Shown here: one piece after another, positions 10,940 to 22,672 of the stretch | Numbering within the stretch: the stretch's first letter is position 1 | How the letters are laid out: each line of letters starts with the position of its first letter | Source of the DNA: Platycnemis pennipes | Lineage: Eukaryota; Arthropoda; Insecta; Odonata; Platycnemididae | DNA: 64,000 nt | Direction of reading: 5' to 3' | Assembly: GCA_933228895.1 (NCBI GenBank) | Contig: OW121858.1 | Span: 31,333,859-31,397,858, forward strand | Notes under the pieces: generated by a model | Database searches by the model: none | The model's input: only the letters and a program-made list of their open reading frames with translations | Told to the model about the DNA's origin: nothing | Translations under genes and position numbers: made by a program

Positions 10940-12890
10940 AAGGAACTTTCGTGCTGTGTATTCCTTATTAAGTGTAAACCTAGGTATATGTTTTAATAGT
11001 GCTAATTGTATTTTGATTCCATGTCAGCGTTTGTCTTACTTGGGCGTGATCATTGACACTTTCCAGCAATCAGTGAGATTTAACCCGGCTGCCCTCACCC
11101 GCCTTCACACCGCCATATAGTCCATTATAAGACCTAGGAAACGGACAGAATACGAAGGGTTGGTTTAGACCAGTGTCCTCGCAGAACCACAATTACCATG
11201 GCAACCGATCCCCGCACTGCTGGACTTCAAGGCCAGACGACAGAGAGTGGCATCACTTCACCCACAAGCCAATTGGGGCCAGTTTAGCACTTGGAGAAGG
11301 GGATTATGTGGATACCTGAAGCATCTACATCACCATCAGGTCAGTCCCAAGCACAAGCAGATCCACCACCTGGTGCTGGTACCGTGGAAGGACACAAGGG
11401 CTACAACACAGAAGATGAGCGTGGTGTTGCAGCTCCATTTACCGAAAAAGAATGGACTGAGCAGTGTGGATCTGTAAAATCAACTTGTCCACTCTCATTT
11501 CATCTGATAAGGAATCAAAGAGGCTAAAGGATACTTCTCCAGAGCTGGAGACAATGTGAAGATGATACCAAAGTCCTAATGGAAAGCAGACATGACGCAC
11601 CTTAGATGACTGGTTGTTGGTTTATAGTGACTCATTTGCTGTTTGCAGGGATGGGTTCCAAGCTGTCTTTGATATTCTCTCTGATGTTCTTAATATTTCG
11701 TTTAATGTTCATACATGTCATGTTTCCTCGTCACGTACTTAACTACCTAGGGGTGGTAGTTAACACGCAGAAAAGCACATTGCGATTCGCACCGGCGGCT
11801 CTCGCCCGATCTCATCTCGCTATCTCTGTCATTCCAAGGGTACGTGCTTTAAACATTCCATAAATCGCTGGTTATGTGAGCTGGACGATTTACATTTTGA
11901 ATTAGCCATACCTTTTAATTAATCACACTTATGTTCGTCAAGAACACTGGCTACTGAAATGCTAGGATGAAGGACTGTTCCATCAGACACGCCAATGTAC
12001 AAGTTCCTCAGTGCAATACGTTGGGTACACCGACCCTGCAACACCCTGGCAGTGGGTTGCAGTATCTCCACAGCTAGGACTGACGCACAGTGGACCGCTG
12101 CCTCATGGGCTTCCGATTTATTTTCGCGGAGGCTGAAGCCGCACTTCGAGGAATGCTTCAACTACAACATAATGTACAACAGGTTTCTCATATTGTACTG
12201 TATATTGTCAATACCGCTATTTTATCCACCATGAGAAAAGGGTCGGGACTTGTATTCCAATATAAGTACTGTACTATGCACACGAACATAATAAAGTATT
12301 CGACGCGCAAAGCGTCCTGGAGGTTCGTCCCTACAGCGGCCCATCTCGCCGACCGTCCGCCTGGGACCGCACTGCCCTCTTTTAATGCCTAGGGCTGCCA
12401 TCTTGGCGGCGCCAAGGGATAAGGGACAGCCAGGAACGCACAATTGACGGGACGGCCACGGCCATGATATGCCAAAAATTGGGCATCCGACTTTAAACAC
12501 ACAAGGGCCTAGTAGCCTTCGCACGTTGATTAAGTTTCTAAAAAAGGGGTGTACCCGTTGTTTAGAACTTTTTAATCCGGGACAGTGGACCCCTAAGACG
12601 GTCCGCTCGAATCCCTTGCTGACGTAGCGATTTCTCTCGCCCTCATAGTCGCTCTTACGGCAAGCAGGGATCCTGCGGAAGTGTTCTTAATCCTACCCTC
12701 AAGGTGTATTTCCCAAGATAACATCCAACCAGGACTCAAAAGTTGCATCATGACATTCATAAGGATTTAGTGGAGCATTTGGATCCTTAGCAATCCTCAC
12801 CACCACGTGAAAGAAAACGAATAGTGGGGCGCACAGGCAGGAAGGGCGTGGTCAATCTTCCAAGAACAGTCATCATGGATATACAAGACC
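10940..12890 (+). pseudogene. Scrambled reverse-transcriptase remnant (DIRS-like?), copy 1
   Basis: Decayed plus-strand coding sequence. At about 10990-11120 and again at 11700-11860 the frame reads a thumb-like segment (LxYLGVxIDT.. then RFNPAAL / RFAPAAL). At 11604-11745 it reads TLDDWLLVYSDSFAV, which resembles the YLDDW active-site strand of DIRS- or Pao-type reverse transcriptases. Frames are broken many times. Segments at 11161-11610 and 12590-12880 recur at 15200-15640 and 15700-15970. The clade assignment is a guess. Whether this is one element or several fragments is unclear. Confidence 0.35.
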
Positions 12891-13140
12891 TCACCTCTGC
12901 GAGTGCCGAAGCTCGTTGCGTCACGAGCAGTAGGCGTTCGCTCTAAGCGCTCAAAAGGGATTCCCCTGCAAAACAGGGTTGAACCTGTCCGTCATACCGT
13001 GACCACGCCAGTCCTACTGCAGGAAACGATCGTTGTTGTTGGAAAGTGAGTGAAGAACAATAGTAGAAGAGTGAACATAGTGGTGTTTACGATATTTATA
13101 TATGTAGTTACAATGCATCAGCATGTTGTATAAGTGCTGT

Positions 13141-13273
13141 GTTCCATTGCGCCGAGGAAATTACGACAAGGAGACGAAGGTTTGTGTTTCAGTTTCCCAC
13201 CGATGAGGCATTGAGGTAGAAATGGCTGAACGCCATACCAAGGAAAGATTTTCAACCTTCTCCATATTTAAAA
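13141..13273 (+). pseudogene. THAP-domain exon remnant
   Basis: The translated sequence carries the THAP pattern: GNYDKETKV, then (after a one-base shift) FVFQFPTDEALR, a stop, and KWLNAIPRKDFQPSPYLK, ending at a splice donor AAA|GTAAGT at 13273. THAP zinc-finger domains occur in P-element-like transposases and in host factors. The frameshift and in-frame TAG mean this copy is non-functional. Confidence 0.6.
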
Positions 13274-13479
13274 GTAAGTATTTGTGAAGTGTGAATATTA
13301 TCTAATCTGCATTATTTTATTTTTCTTTATTTTACCTTCTAACACAAGGGTGTATTTTTTAAGTTTCACCGATGTTTTATTATTAAGAATCACTGATTTA
13401 CTATAATTCACGATATAGTTGTTAAAATGTCACTTGAATAGGTTGTGTAAAGTACTGGTATTATAATTTTTATGCAGTT

Positions 13480-13700
13480 GAAGAGGTCAGTTTGACGAAG
13501 AAAGTTAAGAACTAGCTCAATCTTCCTAAGGATTATCCCCTAACACTTGAACAATGTCTCCCCGGATATTCAATGTCTCAAGTATTTCCCGGTATTTATC
13601 ACACCTCGTCAGGATATGATCCACAGTCAAGTAAGTATATCAGCTATCGCCCCGCTGTGGGATCTTATCTTGTGAGAAGGTGTGAGTGAAGGCAGAGTAT
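13480..13700 (-). pseudogene. LINE RNase H C-terminal fragment
   Basis: Minus-strand translation gives a degenerate version of the LINE C-terminal Cys/His tail (pattern ..HILTxCDKYRExxxxLNIRGDI..LGDNP). Stops are present and the family 3'-end motif is absent. The fragment abuts SG repeat copy 2 at about 13705. Confidence 0.6.
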
Positions 13701-13705
13701 TCCTT

Positions 13706-14682
13706 GCTAAACCGCGATTCAGAAATAAGAGTGTGTATTATAGTTCAACATTGCGACTCTCTCCGTAGATCACCGACGACGCATTGCCGGGGAGGTATTT
13801 TCAGGGGCGTCTCTTACTGATATTCGGAGGGAGGTGAAGGTCATGCCGACGATGAGGAACAGGAAAGTGTTGCTCATCGTCGGCAGCATTGATCTTAAGA
13901 AAGTGAGTACTGACTACATAATATTATTTGCAGCAATAATGTTACATTTTGAAGTGCATCCATTGTATCGTACCGTTTCTCCCGATCAGGGGACGCCTCT
14001 GAAATACATGAGGCAAGTTATGTACAGTCTTCTAAGGATTTTGACTATACGGGGCTGCACGGTGGTGATCCTCGAGACCCTACCTGCCCCCCGTCTCGTT
14101 GTCACCCCCGAGGGAAGGCGCCGTTAGGGATCGTGGGTGACGTGGCTTAGGGGGTGGCATAAGGGTGAGTATTTGCATCAGTACGGAAGTAATTAGTCAT
14201 TATATCTATATTTTTTTTACTCAATGTTGAATATGAGTGCATTTAAGTACATTCTTTTTTATTATTGTTTTTCATATCACGTACTGTATAGTTAGCACCT
14301 TGTCTGCCCGTCTAAAATTATTAAGAATGGGTACCGCAGTACAGGTAATTTTAATCTGGGGCACGTACATTCCATTGATTCATATAAATTGTGAAACAAA
14401 AGTTTGTAAGTGATACTGGAGTAAATGCATTATAATTTTAAGTTTTGAGCTGCAAATCCTTATAAGAAGAATCAAAATGAATTTGAGGTAGCATTGAGAA
14501 ATAAATGCCTACGCTTATATCAAACATACCACGACGTTTACCTTTTAAACATGGGATATGCGATTAGGGAATGATTAAAGTAATTGTAAATGCTTTGTTA
14601 CCGCATATTATTACGGGTCATTCCTGGTGAAATCAACCACAAAAAATAGCTTTCGCCTCCCAGACTCAGATTTTGACGACAG
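13706..14682 (+). pseudogene. SG repeat copy 2 with broken SGNH-like exons
   Basis: Matches 2929-3945. It contains counterparts of the third and fourth SGNH exons (about 13773-14170) but not of the first two. Block III reads VGSIDL instead of VGSNDL, so the family Asn is lost, and TGG has become TAG at about 14126, ending the frame after TPEGRRR. The small intron between the exons is kept. It is either a dead gene copy or part of a dispersed element. Confidence 0.6.
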
Positions 14683-14779
14683 TTGGTAAATATGATCTCT
14701 TCACCAATGTAACAAGAAAACCCAAATTCTTTTACACAGCCCAAGTAATTTTTCAGGTATTTTGAAAATTTTGGTCGGA

Positions 14780-16070
14780 TCTTACGACAAGCAGGGATTC
14801 TGAGGAAGTGCCGTTCCACCTCCCACGACGGCAGCCGGTCAGCGTCCCTCTCGCAGACGTGCTTCAAATATTTTTATGGTCCGTATTACCCCCCCTGTTT
14901 TTTACCCCGAGTTTAGGGAGGACGTATTTGAATCATTGCCGCCTTCAGACAGTTGGCTTGTGGCGGCTGAGAAGGCTGGCAATTTGCTTAAGTGACATCA
15001 ATGGTTCCCCTCTTTTCTGGTGAGTACTGATGTTAATAGACTGAGTGGATTTACATCCAAAATAACACCCATCACTCCTCATTCACATTCTTCGTGCACT
15101 GGGAGAGTATGTTGGAGCAGGGGGCTATGGGCATACCTACATTACAATCTGATCAGCCCCAAGCACATTCCGATCCAGCGCCTGTTGCTGCATTACCTCT
15201 TAGGTTTGACCACTGTCCTCGCAGAACCACAGTCACCACGGCAACAGCGCCCCTTGCTGCTGGACTTCAAGGCCAGAGAGAGTGAGCCAGCACTTCACCC
15301 ATAAGCTAATTGGGACCAGTCCAGCTGTTGGAGAAGGAAGCTATGTGGATACCTGGAGCATCTGCATCACAATCTGATCAGCCCCAAGCACATTCCAATT
15401 AACCATCTGGTGCTGATTCAGTGGAAGGACACAAGGGCTACAACACAGAAGATGAGCGTGGGGTTGCAGCCCCATTTACCGAAGGAGAATGGACTGAGCA
15501 GTGTGGACTCAACCTCGTCCACTGCCACCCTAGCTGACAACGAATTGAACAAGAGGCTTAAGGACACTTCTCTAGAGCTGGAGACAGAATGTGTGTGTAC
15601 ATTGTCCCAAAGGAAAGCAGATATGACTCATCTAAGATGAATTGGTTTATAGCGACTCATATGGTGTTTGCAGCGATTCGGATGCTGACTGTTGTCAGGG
15701 ACGAGAGCCCAGCCTCTCAATCGAGAATTTCTCAGTCGCCTCCTACTACAAGCAGGGATACTGCGGGAGGGTTCGTAATCCCCCAACCCTCAGGGTGTAT
15801 TACCCAAGATACATTCGAAGATACCATCCAATCCGGACACGAAATTGGTATCATGAAATTCATAAGGATTTAGTGGAGCACTTGGATCCCTCGCCACCAC
15901 GTGAAAGAAGAAGAACAGTGTCGCGCTCAGCCAGGAAAGGCGTGATACGCACAATTAACGGGACTGCCACGAGAGCCGATGCTATGTCAACAAGTGGGAA
16001 GCCGACTGCAAAACCATCGCCACGCCGATGCAAGCCGCTTTCAAGGTCAGTGACTTAAGAGTAGTTGCAG
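14780..16070 (+). pseudogene. Scrambled retroelement remnant, copy 2
   Basis: Same material as 10.9-12.9 kb, differently deleted. 15210-15640 matches 11161-11610, and 15700-15970 matches 12590-12880. A segment at 14786-14825 and another at 15735-15800 resemble the LINE 5' terminus (ACGACAAGCAGGGAT..). An open frame (15642-16058) ends in an Arg-rich stretch of unknown identity. Confidence 0.35.
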
Positions 16071-16183
16071 TATTTGTCTTAGTGTGTGCATCGACTGTCA
16101 GCGTCACTTTGTATCACTCGCTAAAGAATTGAAAATAAAGAAAATTAAGAAAAAAAAGGAATTGAAAGTGGTACACACACGGC

Positions 16184-16380
16184 AAACATGCGGGTGGATC
16201 GCAGGCCAGGTGGTGTGGCCGAACACAGACTGTGGCCGAACACAGACAGTTGACGCACAAGACTGTCCGGGCTCAACCCTTGTTGGCTCGGGGTTGTCTC
16301 CCCGCCCTTGTAGTCGCTTCTTACGACAAGCAGGGATATTGCGGGAGTATTCTCAATCCCTTCCCGCCAGAGGAAGGGGT
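16184..16380 (-). repeat. Partial LINE 5' UTR copy
   Basis: About 200 bp matching the LINE 5' UTR at 10.7-10.93 and 28.06-28.26 kb, including the plus-strand track TCGCTTCTTACGACAAGCAG and the terminal CTCAATCCC. A 15-base segment (GGCCGAACACAGACT) is tandemly repeated inside. Confidence 0.6.
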
Positions 16381-16525
16381 AAATGAATCCCGAATCTCAA
16401 GTGATTTCTCATATTTCACACAAAGTATTTTTCTGTTTTTATCACACGAGAGCTGTCTTTAACATATGTGGCACGTCATAAAGCCTACCTATTTGGTGGA
16501 AATGAGTTTTTACTTTGTTTCACAG

Positions 16526-16652
16526 GATAATTCAGTTCCCAACTTACAAATCTCCGGAGCCAAACAAAGAAGAAATTAGTCCACCTGCAAAATTGGATTC
16601 ATTGACTTCTTCAGCGCCATCTATTAATTCAAAAGTACTCGGAATGTTAGAG
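16526..16652 (+). pseudogene. Orphan exon upstream of repeat X
   Basis: Flanked by an acceptor (TTTCACAG) and donor (GAG|GTATGT). It is open in one frame, with a Pro/Ser-rich peptide (..FPTYKSPEPNKEEI..). It may belong with the THAP-type gene remnant and with the exon-like ORF at 17.1 kb. No domain is recognised. Confidence 0.3.
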
Positions 16653-16929
16653 GTATGTTCATCCTCTTGCCGTTGTCCATAGAATTCAAAGAAACATAGT
16701 AGCTCAGGGAATATGAAAATAAATTATAAGTTATATTTGAATAGTTTAATTATTGGAAAATTCATTAGTTTTTCGGATCAAATATTTTCTTGGGAAAGTT
16801 CCATATATATGGTTTTGATTTCCTTTCGTCTAATCTAAAGCACATTGTCTTTCTCAATAGACGAGTTATTGTGAAGGTCAACCTTCTTGATATGTGGAGT
16901 ATTTTTTGACATCTTTTTATTAAAAAAAT

Positions 16930-18826
16930 AGATAGACTTGTCCTGAGAACGAATATCTATTTGAAGGCGCATAACATGATTTTATGGTAAGAAATGCGCA
17001 AACATTTATTTGCTAGATACATTGTAATTTATTTGAAACCATGGAAATTACGAATTATGTTGACAGTTTTATGTGGTTGCTTATTTTATTGCCTTTCAGT
17101 TGTTTCCTGTGGCCTCCACATCAAGAGGGACTGACTTCAATTCGTCTCCGCAAGCCGACTCATCGCGTTCTACTGATTTCACAACATCACCACCAATTGA
17201 ACCAGTGTCATTGACAACTTCGTCAACAATAGAAGCAAAAGTGACATCTACAGATTTACAGTCATCAATTCAAATGACACAGGGAACAAGTGACGATGAT
17301 TTTGAAGAGGAAAGAGTTACTTGCCCTCCACATTCAGGAGACAAGAAGGTATTAATGGACTCTATGACTGTGACGTGCCCCGGCCAGCGGCGACAAATCA
17401 ATCCGTTAAAATTTCACGCCAGTCGACACAACCCGGGTTATCCCCGTGAAGCGCCTATCCCTCCAGATACCCCCCCTCTTCCCCCCGTCTCCTCCGCTCC
17501 GCGATGTCCTTATCATTTTCCCCTACCCCTAAGGAGCACGCTCAGCAGCTCTCGCTCGGCCCAGGATCCGTATATAAGGGCCTGCCCTGGACGAAGAAAT
17601 CAGAACTGAGGAGGGAGTCAGGGAGCGAGTCGCAGAGAGAACATCCTCGGTTCCTCTCGCTTCGCCTGCTCTAGAGCAGGGGCTCGCAGCGAGAATATCC
17701 TCGGGCCACTCGTTTTTACCAGCGCTCCATGCCCAGGAGACACCGAGAGGAGCGGTGCAGCCTCCGCCAGGAGGAGCCCGCGCCTCGAGCTCCGGCCACC
17801 GCCCCCTACAGAGGCAGACTACTGGGCCTGGCTCCGTGAGCTGGGGCAGCCGCCGTGGCGCCTGCTCAACCCTCTGACGCCACCCTACCGCCCGCACCCG
17901 CTGGATTCCCCGATAACTCCGTATGCGGACCTGCCGCGGAGGATCACGGACCCCCGCGTGACCCGCGTCCTGTTCGGGTCCACCGAGAAGCCCTCGCGGA
18001 TCCCAGGAACTGCCGCCGCCAGGGACCCAGCACCTTGGGAGTCATAGCCGCACAGCGGCTTGTTTTATCCCGCTCTTCATGCGGGGAAACTATTTTTACG
18101 GCCCCTTTTTAGGAGCCACCTAATGAACCAATGTGTAAATATCCTAAGTAAATAAAAATGATTCTCTGGTTGCTATATTCACAGTGTGTTCTTGTATTCG
18201 AGCCCAGGCTCCTTCACCTTCAAGCGTAACCCATGAGAACCCGGTCGCGCGGGTCGGAGTGTGCCGGTCCCTCGCACCCCGAGGACGCGACAACTGATTA
18301 GTTTATTTGTACATAAATCCTACCGCAAACTTAAATTAATAACTTCAGTGATGATTCCCGATTACGTTGTTACTTAGATTCAAGCATTAAAATAATGAAA
18401 TGCCCTTTGCCTTGAAAAAGAAAGATTCTAAGTCAAAATGCATTGCTTCAACATTGAGAAATATTTAAAAATAGTTTTATTTTTATCCTTACAGATTCTT
18501 TCAAAGGCAACATTAGCATCTGTTGGCGTTGTTCGTTCTTCGGTCAGAAAAAAATGGAAGCTAGTGGACTCCACGATGTAGAAGTTCTCTTAGAAGATCA
18601 CCCCTTTGTAGTGAAAGGCTCGAATCAGTATAGGCTACAGCGTGGCGCAAAGAACATAAAAAATTATTTGAGGAACGTTTGTCGTCTATTAAATTATTCG
18701 TACACAGCTAATAACTTGAAAATTTCACTGAATGGCGCAGTTGTCTTTTTGACAGCATCCTACACCTAGAGTATTTACAAACAGGCGCATACTTTTGCGC
18801 GGTTAAAAATTATGCTCAAAATATGG
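16930..18826 (+). repeat. Repeat module X, copy 1 (interrupted by a solo LTR)
   Basis: Matches 38418-39371. It holds a Ser/Thr-rich exon-like ORF (from about 17098 after TTTCAG) and a second ORF (from about 18494) with the conserved block KGSNQYRLQRGAKNIKNYLR. In this copy the second ORF is open to 18769 and then broken. No family is recognised. The solo LTR at 17371-18292 is inserted in the first ORF region. Confidence 0.7.
17371..18292 (+). mobile_element. Solo LTR, gypsy-type (LTR1)
   Basis: A 922-bp G+C-rich block starting TGACGTGCCCC and ending ACGCGACA (TG..CA), flanked by the 4-bp duplication ACTG at 17367-17370 and 18293-18296. The paralogous X copy has a single ACTG at about 38822 with no insert, so the insertion is proven by its empty site. 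Inside are a TATA box (GTATATAAGG, about 17571) and an AATAAA signal (about 18152), consistent with U3-R-U5 order on the plus strand. The ORFs in it are not coding. Confidence 0.9.
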
Positions 18827-19550
18827 TTCAGGTGATAACATTCGACAAATCATGGGCAGTAACCGAAACATGGTCCAGGAAAAGAAAAAATAGAGGTCGC
18901 TCAACTGCAGTGGAATGATTTCCGAAAATCGAATTCAAGAAAGGTTTCGGAAGAGGACCTTCAACATTTTGAAGCAAGCATCCTGGAAGAAACTGACTTA
19001 GAGAAAGAGCTGGAAGCAGTTAGGAAGAATGCCGAGATAAATATGGAGGCAGTGGAAGAGGACATAGAGTTCCTAGAGGATGGTGCACTTAAGGGTACGG
19101 GACTGGTTGGAATTTGCAGGGAAAAGGAAGTGAGAGCATCACGCTCAAACGCCAAAGAAACAGTACAAGCAAGGTTCTGAGACCAGAAACGTGGCGGGAG
19201 CTTGGAAACGTGGCGGGAGCTGGGAAACGTGGCGGGAGCTTGGTAACGTGGCGGGAGCTTGGAAACGTGGCGGGAGCTTGGTAACGTGGCGGGAGCTTGG
19301 AAACGTGGCGGGAGCTTGGTAACGTGGCGGGAGCTTGGAAACGTGGCGGGAGCTTGGAAACGTGGCGGGAGCTTGGAAACGTGGCGGGAGCTTGGAAACG
19401 TGGCGGGAGCTTGGAAACGTGTCGGGAGCTTGGAAACGTGGCAGGAGCTTGGAAACGTGGCGGGAGCTTGGAAACGTGGCGGGAGCTTGGAAACGTGGCG
19501 GGAGCTTGGAAACGTGGCGGAAGCTTGGCTCCGTGTCGTTAGATTACACG
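18827..19550 (+). repeat. Repeat module V, copy 1 (expanded minisatellite)
   Basis: Related to 20045-20492 and 39372-39767. The ORF of the family encodes a charged, probably helical peptide (..LEKELEAVRKNAEIN..). In this copy the frame is shifted near 18975. The 3' part is expanded into 18 copies of a 19-bp unit. Confidence 0.7.
19188..19529 (+). repeat. 19-bp minisatellite, 18 units
   Basis: Unit AACGTGGCGGGAGCTTGGA (variants carry GGT, GTCGG or GCAGG) repeated head to tail 18 times, starting every 19 bases from 19188. Because 19 is not a multiple of three and no unit contains a stop in any phase, all three plus frames are open and spell the same 19-residue cycle (ETWRELGNVAGAWKRGGSL). The sister V copies have about 3 units (20416-20475) and one unit (39734-39752). 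Confidence 0.95.
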
Positions 19551-20044
19551 GGTGCGTCGTTTAACGAGAACAGCCCAAAGAAAGGGGAGTCAAAATGAAC
19601 ATGACGACGGAGGAGGTTGAAAAGCGGCGCACGTCAAAAGCACAAAACATTACGGTATACAAGTCGCTTGCCAAAAAACCTCGGCAACCGCAGCAGCGCC
19701 GGTGGTTGTCGAAAATTAAATTTGGTTCCTGTTTGACAGTCACTTAAAAATGAGAAAAAGTCCCAAATATAGTCCAAAGAGATCCAAACAATATATTCCT
19801 TATTAACACCGAAGGAAACCACTACAAAAGATTTTTTTAAGATATTAATAAGGACTTGAAAAAAGGGGTATGCGTACGATATGTGCCACTTCCGTTAGGA
19901 TGTTAACATCTACAAAATCCAGTAATAGTAGTTGTAAGGGTGCGTCGACGGCCGAGGTCATTTCGGACCTTTTGCTAATATATTTTTTTAAATATTTTAA
20001 ATACATCATAAAATTTACATTTCACGGTTTTTTGTTTTCGAAAG
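19551..20044 (+). repeat. Repeat module U, copy 1
   Basis: Matches 20493-20985, 37927-38417 and 39768-40250. It starts near GGTGCGTCG(T/C)TTTAACGAGAA, carries an ORF beginning MNMTTEEVEK (frame-broken here), and ends in a minus-strand 5'-truncated LINE 3' end (motif at 19938-19969). Confidence 0.7.
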
Positions 20045-20492
20045 GTTTTGGTTCAGGTGCCAACATTCGCCAAATCATGGGCAGTAAGCGAAACATGGTC
20101 CAGGAAAAGAAAAAATAGAGGTCGCTCGTCTCCAGTGGAATGATTTCCGAAAATCGAATTCAAGAAAGGTTTCCGAAGAGGACCTTCAACATTTTGCGAG
20201 CAAGCATCCTGGAAGAAACTGACTTAGAGAAAGAGCTGGAAGCAGTTAGGAAGAATGCCGAGATAAATGTGGAGTCAGTGGAAGAGGACATAGAGTTCCT
20301 AAAGGATGGTGCACTTAAGGGTACGGGACTGGTTGGAATTCGCAGGGAAAAGGAAGTGAGAGCATCACGCTCAAACGCCAAAGAAACAGTACATACAAGC
20401 AAGGTCCTGAGACTAGAAACGTGGCGGGAGCTTGGAATCGTTGCGGGAGCTCGGAAACGTGGCGGGAGCTTGGCTCCGTGTCGTTAGTCTCC
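20045..20492 (+). repeat. Repeat module V, copy 2
   Basis: Best-preserved V ORF: 115 codons at 20140-20487, with acidic/basic heptad-like spacing and three 19-bp units at the end. Module X is missing in front of it, since U copy 1 joins directly to V. Confidence 0.7.
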
Positions 20493-20985
20493 ACGGGTGC
20501 TTCGCTTTAACGAGAAGAGCCCATAGAAAGGGGATTCATAATGAACATGACCACGGAGGAGGTTGAGAAAGCGGCGCACGTCAAAAGCACAAAACATTAC
20601 GGTATACAAGTCGCTTGCCAAAAAACCTCGGCAACCGCAGCAGCTCAGGTGGTTGTCGAAAATTATATTTGGTTCATCTTTGACAGTTACTTAAAAGTGA
20701 GAAAAAGTCCTAAATTCCAAAAAAAACAATATATTCCTCATAAACACAAAGGAAACCACCACAAAAGATTTTTTGAAGATATAAATAAGGACTTGAAAAA
20801 AAGGGGTATGCGTGTGATATGTGCCACTTCCGTTATGATTTCAGCATCTATAATATCCAGTAGTAGTATTTAAAGGGTGCGTCGACGGCTGAGGTCATTT
20901 TGCACCGCTTGCTAATCTATTTTTTTAATATTTATGAATGTATCATAAAACTTACATTTCACGGTTTTTTCTCTGAATATGCTGA
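20493..20985 (+). repeat. Repeat module U, copy 2 (intact ORF)
   Basis: Contains the longest U ORF (20541-20873, 110 codons, basic, Lys-rich C-terminal half). No domain is recognised. The embedded LINE 3' end begins at 20875 and stops at about 20985, where the (GTA)n tail of the next LINE begins. Confidence 0.65.
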
Positions 20986-21015
20986 AGTTGTAGTAGTAGT
21001 AGTATTTGGTGTTTT

Positions 21016-22487
21016 GGGTGCGTCGACAGCTGAGGTCATTTTGCACCACTACCAACCATGGGTGAATAAAATGTAAGTAATATAGTATTTCCCTATATTT
21101 CTATTTATGTGATAACATGTGAGGGTCATGATCTAATATAAAGATTTTATAATTTGTTGAAAACATTAATGTCTTTTAAAAAAGCAATTATCCGCGTCAG
21201 ACTCTCCGGAGAATCGCCTAGAATAGTTTCTAAGGTCCCGTTAACCTTGTGTTTCTCCCTAGAAGAATGGTATTTATCACACTCTATAAGGATGTGTCGC
21301 ACACTAAGAGGGGAGTCGCAATCATCACACCGAGGTAGTGCCTTCTCTTCTGTGAAGAGGTATGAGTGAGTCAGTGCAGTGTGCCCTATTCTCAGGCGAG
21401 TAATTGCGACTTCTTCCCTCCGAGTACTCCTTACGGAGGAGGGCCACGCTGATACTACCGGTTTGATAGCCCGAAGTTTATTATTCATTAGCCCCTGCCA
21501 CGATTGCTGCCACCTGCCTATAACCATATTTCGAAACATAGACTTAAGGTCATCTACGGTTATCAAGGTCGTTGATATTTCTGGCATGTGTAGTGCTTCC
21601 TTTGCTGCTTTGTCCGCACATTCATTGCCAGCTATTCCCACATGTCCAGGGACCCAAATAAAGGAAATTTTGATTCCCTTGCTGAGAAGGGATTGGAGGG
21701 TGCATTGTATATCCTGGACAAGAGGATGGAGTGGGTAATAGGACGAAATGGACTTTAAAGCGCTTAAGGAGTCCGTGCAAATGAGGAAAGAGCCAGAGTT
21801 GGAATTAATATTTCTTAGGGCCATTTTAATAGCCGTTAATTCCGCTGTATATACGCTACACAGCGGATTGAGTCTGGTCTTGATATAATTGTGATGAGTG
21901 GAGTACACGGCGCATGCACATGCTGAATCACACTTCGATCCATCCGTATACACGGGGATCGAGGCCGGGTTGTTACTTAGAAGTTCTAAAAACAGGCTCT
22001 GGTACTCCGACGACGTGGAAGTGGATTTCTGGCGACTATGCAGACCAGTATAACACTCTGGTCGCGGTAGTAACCAAGGTGGGTATTTCGAATACCCGAC
22101 GACGTACACATCCGGTAGCGAAATCTGAAATTCCTCAATAAAATCTTTAAAACGAATGCTTAGTGGTCTGGTAGCCCTTGTCCTTCTGTTAAAATTATCT
22201 AAAAATCTTGGTTTAAAAACGATTTCAAAACATGGGTGTTTCGACATAGATAAAATTTTTGACACATAGTTGCATGTCAGCATTAGCCTGCGAGTAGCCA
22301 ACGGCGGCTCTCCGGCGTCGGAATATAAGCTTGGGATAGGAGAGGTCCTAAATGCACCAGTAGCTAACCGCAGTCCTGCGTTGTGGACCGTTGTTAACGG
22401 TCGCAGGTATGACTCTCGTCCAGACGAGTACACGAAACACCCATAGTCCATTTTAGACCTAATCAGCGCACGGTATAATAAAATCGA
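21016..22487 (-). pseudogene. 5'-truncated LINE: RT thumb, RNase H and Cys/His tail
   Basis: Minus-strand frame open from 22487 to 21147. It starts inside the reverse-transcriptase C-terminus (LLYRALIRSKMDYG), then an RNase H domain with its acidic residues in place (PVYTDGSK, YTAELTAIK, ICTDSLSAL, GIAGNECADKAAK), then the Cys/His tail with the HILIECDKYH block. A 3' UTR follows, ending in the family motif (21016-21047) and a (TAC)n-type tail. It lacks EN and most of RT, so it could not move by itself, though what remains is unbroken. Related to, but clearly diverged from, the full-length neighbour. Confidence 0.85.
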
Positions 22488-22672
22488 GGTAGGTAGGTAG
22501 GTAGTATTAGTTTGTAGGGTGCGTCGACGGCATGGTCATTTTGCACCTCTACTCTTCAAAGTTATGTATATACTTTCTATATTCGGATAAGGCAGGTTGT
22601 CAGGTAGCTAGATATATTGCTTATCTATTATAGGGTTCAGGTTAAAACCATTTACATTTCCTAAACTGTTGC

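Noticed and set aside
10458..11120. 220-codon plus-strand ORF
   Set aside because: The first two thirds run antisense through the LINE 5' UTR; only the end resembles a reverse transcriptase and is reported separately.
17529..18112. Arg/Pro-rich ORFs inside the G+C-rich block
   Set aside because: They lie wholly within a solo LTR defined by its ends and target duplication.
19259..19598. Three overlapping ORFs encoding a 19-residue repeat as genes
   Set aside because: They are a consequence of the 19-bp tandem array; starts are not ATG and flanks are non-coding.
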